This document shows positions 17,334 to 25,084 of a DNA stretch of 64,000 nucleotides, piece by piece. Origin of the DNA: Pseudomaricurvus sp. HS19 (GTDB lineage: Bacteria; Pseudomonadota; Gammaproteobacteria; Pseudomonadales; Cellvibrionaceae); contig NZ_WVVW01000003.1 in NCBI RefSeq assembly GCF_009857815.1, forward strand, positions 1-64,000. Reading direction: 5' to 3'. Numbering within the stretch: position 1 is the stretch's first letter; each line of letters opens with the position of its first letter. A program made the translations under genes and the position numbers. The notes under the pieces were generated by a model, which had not been told where the DNA came from, did no database searches, and saw only the letters and a program-made list of their open reading frames with translations.

Positions 17334-18689
17334 TTATTGTTTCAATAGTCGTGGCTTAATCAGTTTTGCTACAGCCTGGAATACGGGAACGACAACGGAG
17401 TTCCCGAATTGCTTGTAAGCCTGAGTGTCTGATACTGGAATTTTGAATTCATTTTTCTTTGGCTTGCTGAATCCCATCAGGCGAGCGCATTCTTCCGGAG
17501 TTAGCCGTCGTGGTCTGTTTTCCAGATTTCTTTTATTGCTGAAGCCTTTCTTAAAATCCCAGCCCCTGTCTACGAGGATTTCAGAGCCATCTTTATAGTA
17601 GCGAGCGGACAGTGTTCTGGCTGTATCGTTAGCACCTACAAGTCCAAATCCAAATCCATTGCCTTTTTCTTTGTGTTTGATGGCGTAGTCATGCAAGTAT
17701 TGCCAAAGCTTGGGGGTAAGAATATAGCGGTCGTCCACTTCGGGAGAGAGTATGTCACCAATAGTCGGCTTTTTTCTTGGGTAATATTTTTTAATGTCTT
17801 TGAGAGTAAAGTCTTGGTGAATATTCAGGTCCTTCCTGAAGCCTACTAATACGATTCGCTCTCTGTGTTGAGGAACCCAGTGTTTGGCATCGATAATTTT
17901 GGGGTCTTGGGGGCCGGCATGATCAGCATCCGCTACCCAGTATCCAAGTTCATCCAGGGTTTCCATGATTACTTTAAAGGTTTTACCTTTGTCATGGCTT
18001 TTCAGGTTTTTAACATTCTCCAGTACAAAGGCCTTTGGCCTTTTGGCTTTAATTATTCGTGCAACATCAAAAAAGAGAGTGCCTTGGGTGTTGCACTCGA
18101 AGCCATGCGCCCTGCCTAGTGCATTTTTCTTTGATACCCCAGCAATTGAGAATGGCTGGCAAGGGAAGCCGGCTAAAAGTACGTCATGGTCAGGGATGAC
18201 GTTATGGATGTGCTTATACGCCTCTGCTTCGGTTACCTCAGGATTTTCGGAAAGGGTTACGTCCCGGATGTCCTCGTTGAACGTATGGTAGTCGCCATGA
18301 GAGTAGAAGTTGGCTTTGTATGTGCGGGTGGCGAACTTGTTCCACTCGCTTGTGAAAACACACAAGCCGTTCTGATCTTCAAACCCTTTGCGGATACCGC
18401 CGATACCGGCAAACAGGTCAATAAACTTGAACTCACATGTTTCAGGGGTGACTTTTTCATCCGGAAGGAGATTGTTCAGCGCAGTGTATTCGCGGTAACT
18501 TAGCCGTGGCTCAAATTTACCTTTGGCCCACCGGTTAACAGTTTCTCTGCACCAGCTTCCTGGTGAAATATTGCTCAAGAGCTCAGCCAATGCTTTTTGA
18601 TCGTATATTTCGAGAAGTCTCGAGATGAGCTCGGCATCTGTCAATTCAGCAAAACCTTCTGATGTCAGCGCCAGTTGTTCATTACTCAT
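17334..18689 (-). CDS. dcm: Dcm-like DNA (cytosine-5) methyltransferase
   Basis: A 451-residue C5-cytosine methyltransferase that is strikingly similar to E. coli Dcm along its length, including the N-terminal extension ([12 protein letters not shown]). Motif I is DLFAGIGG (91-98), motif IV is GFPCQPFS with nucleophile C177, motif VI is ENV (224-226), motif VIII is [12 protein letters not shown] and motif X is [14 protein letters not shown]. The target-recognition region also follows Dcm, so CCWGG is the likely site. I chose the ATG at 18689, which has GGAG upstream; a longer TTG start is possible. It protects host DNA from the convergent nuclease and is divergent from vsr. Confidence 0.93.
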   Translation of the reverse strand: MSNEQLALTSEGFAELTDAELISRLLEIYDQKALAELLSNISPGSWCRETVNRWAKGKFEPRLSYREYTALNNLLPDEKVTPETCEFKFIDLFAGIGGIRKGFEDQNGLCVFTSEWNKFATRTYKANFYSHGDYHTFNEDIRDVTLSENPEVTEAEAYKHIHNVIPDHDVLLAGFPCQPFSIAGVSKKNALGRAHGFECNTQGTLFFDVARIIKAKRPKAFVLENVKNLKSHDKGKTFKVIMETLDELGYWVADADHAGPQDPKIIDAKHWVPQHRERIVLVGFRKDLNIHQDFTLKDIKKYYPRKKPTIGDILSPEVDDRYILTPKLWQYLHDYAIKHKEKGNGFGFGLVGANDTARTLSARYYKDGSEILVDRGWDFKKGFSNKRNLENRPRRLTPEECARLMGFSKPKKNEFKIPVSDTQAYKQFGNSVVVPVFQAVAKLIKPRLLKQ

Positions 18690-18751
18690 CTTGGTTCTCC
18701 AGGTCAATTGTGTGACATAATATCACTAAATTATTCCGTGTGGGAGCCGAC

Positions 18752-19207
18752 ATGGCCGATGTTCATAACCCTGAGGTGCGGAGCAGAAATATGTCTGCAA
18801 TTCGGGGCAAGAACACCAAACCTGAGTTGCATATAAGACGCCTGCTACACTCAAAGGGGTTTAGGTTTCGCCTGAATCGCAGAGATCTTCCGGGTAAGCC
18901 AGATATTGTTTTGCCTCGATACAAAGCCGCGATAATGGTTCATGGTTGCTTTTGGCATGTCCATAAGTGTGCAGCCTTCCATTGGCCTGCATCACGGACT
19001 CAGTGGTGGAAAGAAAAACTTACTTCCAATCAAAAAAGGGACCTTCAAAATTCAGCAGCCTTAGCCGCCCAAGGTTGGCGAATCGCCGTAGTTTGGGAGT
19101 GCAGCATTAAGGGCAAATATCGGCTGTCCGATGAAGAGTTAACCTCGAAGCTTACCAGCTGGCTGACTTCCGGTACGCAAAGAATAGAGCTGCGTGGCCT
19201 ACAATGA
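18752..19207 (+). CDS. vsr: Very short patch repair endonuclease Vsr
   Basis: A 151-residue mismatch endonuclease that nicks 5' of T in T:G mismatches arising when 5-methylcytosine deaminates. It matches E. coli Vsr in order and numbering: MADVHNPEVRSRNMSAI at the start, catalytic D51 in PGKPDIVL, then HGCFWHVHKC with H64 and H69, and the zinc-binding cysteines. The ATG at 18752 has GGGAG five bases upstream. Its presence beside a Dcm-like enzyme indicates C5 methylation at a Dcm-type site. It is divergent from the methyltransferase with a 62-base shared promoter region. Confidence 0.95.
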   Translation: MADVHNPEVRSRNMSAIRGKNTKPELHIRRLLHSKGFRFRLNRRDLPGKPDIVLPRYKAAIMVHGCFWHVHKCAAFHWPASRTQWWKEKLTSNQKRDLQNSAALAAQGWRIAVVWECSIKGKYRLSDEELTSKLTSWLTSGTQRIELRGLQ

Positions 19208-19232
19208 AGCAAGAGGTATTCAATCACTATAG

Positions 19233-19248
19233 CTGTATTTATATACAG
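19233..19248. other. Inverted repeat after vsr
   Basis: CTGTATTTATATACAG: perfect 6-base arms around TTAT, 25 bases after the vsr stop and where base composition returns to the host level. It lacks a T-run, so it is not a clear terminator; it may mark the island edge. Confidence 0.3.
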
Positions 19249-19355
19249 TATGGTGGGTGGTGTCCAGTACTGATTTTGTGATTAGGACAAGATCGTTTCT
19301 GGGTGCAGAGACTCTTCTGTTTCGTGAATTCTCCCTGGCAGCAAGTCTTGCTTGC

Positions 19356-20312
19356 TCATGCTCTCCCCACCAACGCAGGCAAAACATACTCCCCCATCTC
19401 ATCTATCACCGCCTCAGCCGACCGCCGTGATGGTTTCAGGTTCAACGCAAGGTGCTGCACGCCCAGCTCACGATGGTGGTGTAGCCGATCAATCAAAGCC
19501 TTGCGGCCAATTCGCACCACGTTATAGAAACGTTGATAGGGCGCGTCCGGGTTTGGGTCCAGATCGAAGAAGGTCGAGTAGCCGTAGGCTGGTGGAGTCT
19601 CGTCGCCGGCGGCGGCTTTAAGGGACGAGACGATATCCCGGATGGCGTTGTCTTCGTCTACCGCCCATATCCAGGCATCGACGTTACGGGCGATCCATTC
19701 AATTGGCTGGCGTGCGCGTCCTACCGCCATGAGCGGCAGTCGGCCGTTTACGGGTTTGGGGTGCAGGTCCAGGTTGCCGGTCAGGGAGCCGAAGCGTTGG
19801 GTTTCCCGATGGGGAAAGCTCTGCTCGGTGAGGGTACGAATCAGCTCCACTGCCTCGCGATAGCGTTCGCCCCGGTCTTCAAACTCAATATTGAAGGCCG
19901 GGTATTCCACTGGCCGGTCGCCGGTGGAGAGGCCGAGTACAAAGCGACCGTCGGTGAGATGGTCGGCTGAAACTGCCTGTTTGGCCACCGATATCGGTTC
20001 GCGCAACGGCAGGACGATACCGGTGGTACCGAGAGTGATGGTGCTGGTGGCAGCGGCCAGATAACCCGCGTAGACGAACGGGTCGAGCATCTGTGCTGCA
20101 TCGCCAAAGTTGGGATCGAAGAAAGGTACGTCCCGCAACCAGATGCTGGCGAAGCCGGCCTGCTCTGCCAGCTGTGCCATGCGTCGGTGATCCTGCAGTG
20201 TGGGGAACGGGCTGTTGGGATAGGCCTCCAGCGGCGTGATCAGGCCGATGGTGAGTTGGTTGGGCGAAAAGACGCGGCTAAAGCTTTGTGGCGTCTGGGG
20301 GGTAGCGTTCAT
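19356..20312 (-). CDS. LLM-class flavin-dependent oxidoreductase (TIGR03571-like)
   Basis: Luciferase-like monooxygenase fold of 318 residues. It has the family N-terminus LTIGLITPLEAYPNSPFPTL and WLRDVPFFDPNFGDAAQML. The cofactor-contact regions ITLGTTGIVLPLREPISVAKQ and FVLGLSTGDRPVEYPAF follow. Members use reduced FMN or F420; I cannot tell which. Directly upstream on the same strand is an NTF2-like gene, and a LysR regulator is transcribed divergently, so the three probably form a small catabolic or detoxification unit. The GC content is that of the host, in contrast with the neighbouring restriction island. Confidence 0.88.
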   Translation of the reverse strand: MNATPQTPQSFSRVFSPNQLTIGLITPLEAYPNSPFPTLQDHRRMAQLAEQAGFASIWLRDVPFFDPNFGDAAQMLDPFVYAGYLAAATSTITLGTTGIVLPLREPISVAKQAVSADHLTDGRFVLGLSTGDRPVEYPAFNIEFEDRGERYREAVELIRTLTEQSFPHRETQRFGSLTGNLDLHPKPVNGRLPLMAVGRARQPIEWIARNVDAWIWAVDEDNAIRDIVSSLKAAAGDETPPAYGYSTFFDLDPNPDAPYQRFYNVVRIGRKALIDRLHHHRELGVQHLALNLKPSRRSAEAVIDEMGEYVLPALVGRA

Positions 20313-20336
20313 GCGCAGTATCTCTCGGTAATGGGT

Positions 20337-20792
20337 TCAGCCTTCATCGGGCCAGAGCACGTCAAGTTCGGAACGGGCGATGCGCCAGTTGCCGTTCACT
20401 CGGACATAAGTGTCGAGGTAGCGCCCGACCAACAGGAATGGGTGCTGAGATTCGGCACGGTCTGTGACAAAGTCCAGCAGGTAGCAGCTGCCTTCTGCCG
20501 TATCGGGGCCGGTAAGTGTGATCTCGTGGTTGGAGATCGCGTGGAAGAAGGGGAAGTGCCGCCGGTTGCGGCTGTCGAAGCTGGCATAGGCTTCTGCCAG
20601 ATTGCGCTGGATCTCGTCCAAACCGCGCATGGCGCCAACCGTGACCTTTAACTCGGCGTCAGAGGTAAAGACTTCGTGCATGCAGCTGGTCTCGCCGCTG
20701 TCCAGCAGAGAGCTGTAACGCAGGCGCAGGGAGCGAATCTCCTCGCGATCCAGCAGTGCGGTAATGCGGTCGGTTTGGGACTGGGCAAGCAT
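20337..20792 (-). CDS. NTF2-like / SnoaL-fold protein
   Basis: A 151-residue protein of the SnoaL-like cone-fold superfamily. It begins RITALLDREEIRSLRLRYSS, a common start of SnoaL-type enzymes, then has DAELKVTVGAMRGLDEI and ends with VNGNWRIARSELDVLWPDEG. Such proteins act as small isomerases, hydratases or dehydratases on polyketide, steroid or ring substrates. No specific catalytic residues can be assigned. It lies 24 bases upstream of the LLM oxidoreductase on the same strand, so the two probably act on the same compound, and divergent from the LysR gene. Confidence 0.8.
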   Translation of the reverse strand: MLAQSQTDRITALLDREEIRSLRLRYSSLLDSGETSCMHEVFTSDAELKVTVGAMRGLDEIQRNLAEAYASFDSRNRRHFPFFHAISNHEITLTGPDTAEGSCYLLDFVTDRAESQHPFLLVGRYLDTYVRVNGNWRIARSELDVLWPDEG

Positions 20793-20937
20793 GGTTTAAC
20801 TCCTGCGGCCGGGTTCAGGAAAGGGAATGTTGCCGGGTTTGCCGTGAGTGACAAATCAGGTTGATCGCCATTCTATTGCCTTGCAAAATGATGATATATC
20901 GCCATTAAATCCATTCATTCCGTCCTGTGATTCCATA

Positions 20938-21861
20938 ATGAACGAAGGCACTGACCTGTTTGCCGGCGTGACCGAGTTTGTTGAGACGGTCCGCACCGGC
21001 TCCTTTACCGCTGCCGGACAACGCCTCGGGCTGACCGGTTCTGCGGTTGGCAAGAGCGTTACCCGACTGGAGGCCCGGCTGGGGACGAAGCTGCTGCATC
21101 GCACCACTCGGCGGCTGAGCCTGACACCGGAGGGGCAGACCTATTTTGACGGTTGGGTCTCCATCATGGGGGAAGTTCAGGGGTTGGAAGATGCGGTTGT
21201 CATGGGCAGTGGTCAGATTGCCGGGCGGCTGCACCTGCAACTGCCAGCGGCGTTCGGGCGTCGGCATGTGATGCCCATACTGCTGCAGCTGACCCGGGAA
21301 CATCCGCGGCTGGATCTGTCAGTCAATTTTACCGAGCACCGTGTGAACCTGATTGAGGAAGGGATTGATCTGGCTGTGCGTATCGGGGAGCTGGCCAACG
21401 AGGCAGACCTGGTGGCGAAACGGCTCGGCCGGCAGCGGCTGGTGATTTGCGCCAGTCCGGACTATCTCGCCACGCACGGCGTACCGGTCAGCCCGGCTGA
21501 ACTGATGCAACACGATTGCCTGATTGGCAGTCGCGCTGCCGGCCTAGCCAGTTGGCCGCTGCGGGGCGGCAAGGGTGAAACCCTGGCGCAGTTGATCCAC
21601 GTAAGGCACGAGTTCAGCGATGGTGATGTGATGGTGTCGGCGGCCCTCGCCGGGGCGGGGCTGTCGCAGCTGCCCACTTGGCTGATTCACGAGCACCTGG
21701 CCACCGGCGCGCTGGTGCCGGTGCTGGAGGAGTATGTGGGTGTGGAGATGCCGATCCACGCTGTCTGGCCCCGCTCGCGCTACCTTAAGCCCGGGCAGCG
21801 GGTATTGATCGACGCCTTGGTGGCGGACGCCGCACAGGCGACCTCGATCTATCGGGTGTGA
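20938..21861 (+). CDS. LysR-family transcriptional regulator
   Basis: A 307-residue LysR regulator. Its N-terminal winged helix includes FVETVRTGSFTAAGQRLGLT then SAVGKSVTRLEARLGTKLLHRTTRRLSLTPEG, and the C-terminal periplasmic-binding-like effector domain follows. Overall it belongs to the branch that regulates adjacent oxidoreductases. I chose the ATG at 20938, which places the HTH at the normal position; an upstream in-frame start would add 30 residues that do not look like the family. It is divergent from the NTF2-like/LLM pair and probably controls it from the shared 145-base intergenic region. Confidence 0.9.
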   Translation: MNEGTDLFAGVTEFVETVRTGSFTAAGQRLGLTGSAVGKSVTRLEARLGTKLLHRTTRRLSLTPEGQTYFDGWVSIMGEVQGLEDAVVMGSGQIAGRLHLQLPAAFGRRHVMPILLQLTREHPRLDLSVNFTEHRVNLIEEGIDLAVRIGELANEADLVAKRLGRQRLVICASPDYLATHGVPVSPAELMQHDCLIGSRAAGLASWPLRGGKGETLAQLIHVRHEFSDGDVMVSAALAGAGLSQLPTWLIHEHLATGALVPVLEEYVGVEMPIHAVWPRSRYLKPGQRVLIDALVADAAQATSIYRV

Positions 21862-21984
21862 TTATTATCTTCGGCGTGATGGGAGCCGGTGGGCGGCAAC
21901 AACCATATGTTGTTGATCCCGTAAGGCCCCCTGACCTGGAGTGGGCAGCCCTGAGACATGGACATGGGTAGTCCGGTTCAGGGG

Positions 21985-22851
21985 CTACTCGATGTTCTGC
22001 ACCTGTTCCCGCATCTGCTCAATCAACACCTTCAGCTCCACCGCTGCCTGCGTGGTCTCTGACACAATCGACTTAGATGACAAGGTATTGGCTTCGCGGT
22101 TGAGTTCCTGCATCAGGAAGTCCAGTCGGCGGCCGACGGCGCCCTTCTGCTTGAGGGTGCGGCGTACTTCGGTGACGTGGGTGTCGAGGCGGTCAAGCTC
22201 TTCGTCGACGTCGCTCTTCTGGGCCAGGTAGACCATCTCCTGTTCGAGACGATCCTGGTCCAGTTCGGCCTTGATGCTGGTGAGCTTGTCCAGCAGGCGC
22301 TGGCGCTGGCTCTGCAGGATGGTGGGTAGCATGGCGCGCACCTGTACCACCTGTTCGCTGATGCCGTCGAGGCGGGTTTCGATCAGCTGTTGCAGTTCGG
22401 CACCTTCGCGGGCGCGGTGGTCGATAAGGCCGGCGAGGGCTTTTTTGAACAGCTCCAGCGCCGCTTCCAGTACCGCTTCGCGATCAATCTTGTATTCACC
22501 GATCATGCCGGGCCAACGCAGTACGTCCAGTGGGCTCACCGGTGCAGGGTTGGGCAGTTGCTGGTCGACGTGCTGCAGTGCCTGGCTCAGCTGCTGCAAC
22601 AGGGATTCGTTGACGGTGAGGGTCTGGCTGCTGTCGCCGCTCAGCTGGTAGGTGAAGGAGGCTTCCACCTTGCCGCGGGAGAGCTGTTTGCGCATCTCTT
22701 CGCGCACGGCGGGCTCCAGTTCACGCACCAGTTCCGGCAGGCGCAGGTGCGGCTCCAGATAGCGGTGGTTCACGCTGCGGACTTCCCAGACCAGGGTTCC
22801 CCAGGGGTAGTTGGCTTCCTGCCGGGCGAAGCCGGTCATACTGCAGGGCAT
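21985..22851 (-). CDS. yicC: YicC/YloC family endoribonuclease
   Basis: A 288-residue YicC-family protein. It begins PCSMTGFARQEA, the family's hallmark start, has EVRSVNHRYLEPHLRLPEL and ends with the conserved DFLMQELNREANTLSSKS and ELKVLIEQMREQVQNIE. E. coli YicC takes part in RNA decay (RyhB turnover) and is reported as an endoribonuclease. It is divergent from rph with a 192-base gap. In Pseudomonas gmk is the neighbour on the other side; here the accessory block intervenes. Confidence 0.94.
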   Translation of the reverse strand: MPCSMTGFARQEANYPWGTLVWEVRSVNHRYLEPHLRLPELVRELEPAVREEMRKQLSRGKVEASFTYQLSGDSSQTLTVNESLLQQLSQALQHVDQQLPNPAPVSPLDVLRWPGMIGEYKIDREAVLEAALELFKKALAGLIDHRAREGAELQQLIETRLDGISEQVVQVRAMLPTILQSQRQRLLDKLTSIKAELDQDRLEQEMVYLAQKSDVDEELDRLDTHVTEVRRTLKQKGAVGRRLDFLMQELNREANTLSSKSIVSETTQAAVELKVLIEQMREQVQNIE

Positions 22852-23043
22852 ACGACACTCCTCTTTACTTGTATCTTGCTTTTATCGTGGGCCCGGCGGG
22901 CGGTTGGCTGCCCCCGGCGGGTTCGGGCATCTTAGCACAGACCCGCAGCGGTCGGACTCTGCCCGGCCATCGGGTATAATGCCGCCCCACGTTGATCCCG
23001 CGCTGTCGGGGTCAGAGACAGTTCCCACATTTGAGGTTTGCCC

Positions 23044-23763
23044 ATGCAACGACCCAGCGGCCGTGCGCCAGACTCACTGCGCGATATACGCTTCACCCGC
23101 AATTTCACCTGTCACGCCGAGGGCTCGGTACTGGTGGAGTTCGGTAATACCAAGGTGATCTGTACCGCTTCTGTGGAAGCCGGGGTGCCGCCGTTTATGC
23201 GTGGTGAGGGTCTGGGCTGGGTGACCGCAGAGTACGGCATGCTGCCCCGCTCCACCGGCACCCGCATGAAGCGGGAAGCGTCGTCCGGCAAACAGGGCGG
23301 TCGTACCGTGGAGATCCAGCGTCTGATCGGCCGCTCCCTGCGCGCGGCCATTGATATGTCGGCCCTGGGTGAGAACACCATCAAGATCGACTGCGATGTG
23401 ATCCAGGCCGACGGCGGCACCCGCACGGCGTCTATCACCGGTGCCTGTGTGGCACTGGCGGATGCGCTGGCGCACATGAAGGAGCGCGGCATGCTCAAGG
23501 GCGAGCCGCTGGAGCGGATGATCGCGTCGGTATCAGTGGGTATCTATGACGGCGAGCCGGTGCTGGACCTGGACTATCCGGAGGACTCCAGTGCCGAGAC
23601 CGATATGAACATCGTTATGGGCGATGACGGCGGTATTATCGAGATTCAGGGTACGGCGGAAGGGGCGCCTTTCTCCGAGGCTGAATTTGCGGCCATGCTG
23701 GCGCTGGCGAAGAAGGGTATTGCTGAATTGCACGATCTGCAGAAGCAGGTGTTGGAAGGCTGA
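23044..23763 (+). CDS. rph: Ribonuclease PH
   Basis: Phosphate-dependent 3'-5' exoribonuclease that trims tRNA precursors. It has 239 residues, close to 238 in E. coli. It begins [20 protein letters not shown] and has the family signatures [17 protein letters not shown] and [19 protein letters not shown], which hold the phosphate-binding and catalytic residues. The ATG at 23044 is preferred over a TTG two codons before. No frameshift of the E. coli K-12 rph-1 type is present. A palindromic repeat with a following T-run begins 18 bases after the stop and may terminate transcription. Confidence 0.96.
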   Translation: MQRPSGRAPDSLRDIRFTRNFTCHAEGSVLVEFGNTKVICTASVEAGVPPFMRGEGLGWVTAEYGMLPRSTGTRMKREASSGKQGGRTVEIQRLIGRSLRAAIDMSALGENTIKIDCDVIQADGGTRTASITGACVALADALAHMKERGMLKGEPLERMIASVSVGIYDGEPVLDLDYPEDSSAETDMNIVMGDDGGIIEIQGTAEGAPFSEAEFAAMLALAKKGIAELHDLQKQVLEG

Positions 23764-23780
23764 GCCCTGAGCTTGGCATG

Positions 23781-23817
23781 GATTCCCGCCTTCGCGGGAA
23801 TGACGGGTTTTTTGGGA
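23781..23817. repeat. Palindromic repeat with T-run, possible rph terminator
   Basis: GATTCCCGCCTTCGCGGGAA is followed by TGACGGGTTTTTTGGG. The stem TTCCCGC/GCGGGAA belongs to the dispersed CGTCATTCCCGC family in inverted orientation; the T-run would let it terminate rph. Confidence 0.7.
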
Positions 23818-23915
23818 GTGATGTGGGTGGATTCCCTCCCACCCAAGAGTGCCCACTCTTGTTATTGTGTGGCAAGAGGGGGGTATGTCTGCCGGGAGTC
23901 CTGAAAAGTGCCAAA

Positions 23916-24180
23916 CATGGATTGCTTCGTAGCTGAAAAGCGCTCCTCGCAATGACGAGCTGGTAAAAACTTCACGTCGTTGCGAGCGTAGCGTGGCAAC
24001 CTATGCTCACTCCGGGCCTGCATCTGTGCCAGGCATGGATTGCTTCGTCGCTGCACTCCTCGCAATGACGGGGGATGGATGGCCCAGGCCACCCTCTCTT
24101 GCCCTTGGGCAATTCACCCTGTTGCTTCGTGGCTTAAGGCCCCTTCTTTTGGCGCTGAAGGGCGCTCCTCGCGATGACGG
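23916..24180. repeat. Cluster of four dispersed repeats
   Basis: Long-form copies lie at 23916-23957, 24034-24070 and 24122-24180, all running from (CATGG)ATTGCTTCGT to CTCCTCGCAATGACG. A short-form copy in the opposite orientation (CGTCGTTGCGAGCGTAGCG then TGGCAACCTATG) is at 23975-24005. The last copy matches the one at 66-126 almost exactly. This repeat cluster fills the 462-base space between rph and the next gene; I see no coding sequence in it. Confidence 0.85.
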
Positions 24181-24225
24181 GGTCTTGTTGGGTGTCACGC
24201 TGCCGGGGCGCAAGGCCCCGGTTGC

Positions 24226-24957
24226 TTATTTCTCTTCCAGCTTGCCGTTGACGTACTCTTTAATATCATCGGTGCTCTTGGTCATTTTGACGTCAGAGCC
24301 GGTACCGAAGACGGATTTGTCGATCTCGATGTACATCTCCTTGATTTGCCCACCCAGCGAGAAAAAGCTGTACTTGGGGGCTGCATCCACCATGACGGTA
24401 AAGTCGTAGCTCTGTCCGGGTTTCAGGTTGGCGGCGGCCGGTTTGATGGAGAGAATCTTGTACTCTTTGTCGGTATCGTCGCTCACCCGGAACAGTGATT
24501 TGTCCTTGAGCTTGATTGCCAGGTCGCTCTTGTTGACCTCGGATACCACTACCTTGAAGTCCAGCTGGGTTTTGCTCTCGACGCGGTAGTTGTTGCTGTT
24601 GGGGATTTTGTTTTTCTTGGAGTGGATGGTGACATCCTGCAACGCAAAGTTCAGGTTGCTGGCCACAAAGGTGCTTTTCGCAGCGACTGGCGCGCTGATG
24701 GCTTTGGGCACTGGCGCTACCTTGTTATCCACAAACTCCCAGCTGCCATTGTCTTTCAGGCGCACGCGGGAGCCGGACTCGCTGGTGCCGAAACGATCTT
24801 TCTCCTTGTACTCCCAGGTGCCATTGTCTTTCAGCAGGATTTCGCGGCCGTCATCGCCCATGGCGGTCTGGTCAGCGGCGGCGTTGAGGACGGTTGCGGC
24901 GGCAGCGGCGGCCAGCAAGCGGGTGATGTTCAGCAGGGAAAAGCGGGGAGTAGTCAT
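24226..24957 (-). CDS. Secreted protein with repeated DNGTWEY/DNGSWEF motif (DUF3157-like)
   Basis: About 243 residues with a signal-peptide-like N-terminus (LLAAAAAATVLNAAADQ). Two copies of a short beta motif follow: GREILLKDNGTWEYKEKD and SRVRLKDNGSWEFVDNK. The C-terminal domain of about 150 residues is beta-rich (FALQDVTIHSKK, FKVVVSEVNKSDLAIKLKDKS, YDFTVMVDAAPKYSFFSLGG). The DDGR-LLKDDGTW style resembles DUF3157 proteins of gammaproteobacteria, and the function is unknown. The start is uncertain: ATGs at 24957 and 24963 are both possible. It is monocistronic between a repeat cluster and rep. Confidence 0.7.
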   Translation of the reverse strand: MTTPRFSLLNITRLLAAAAAATVLNAAADQTAMGDDGREILLKDNGTWEYKEKDRFGTSESGSRVRLKDNGSWEFVDNKVAPVPKAISAPVAAKSTFVASNLNFALQDVTIHSKKNKIPNSNNYRVESKTQLDFKVVVSEVNKSDLAIKLKDKSLFRVSDDTDKEYKILSIKPAAANLKPGQSYDFTVMVDAAPKYSFFSLGGQIKEMYIEIDKSVFGTGSDVKMTKSTDDIKEYVNGKLEEK

Positions 24958-25084
24958 AATCATCCGGAGGTCAGGGGTTACATCAGGGGTTACAAATGCA
25001 GTGGCCAGCATCTTGCGGAATATCGCTGGTGAGGTCAATTCACAGCACGGATGCCGGTGGCTGGCGCACTGACCGTGAGCGGGA

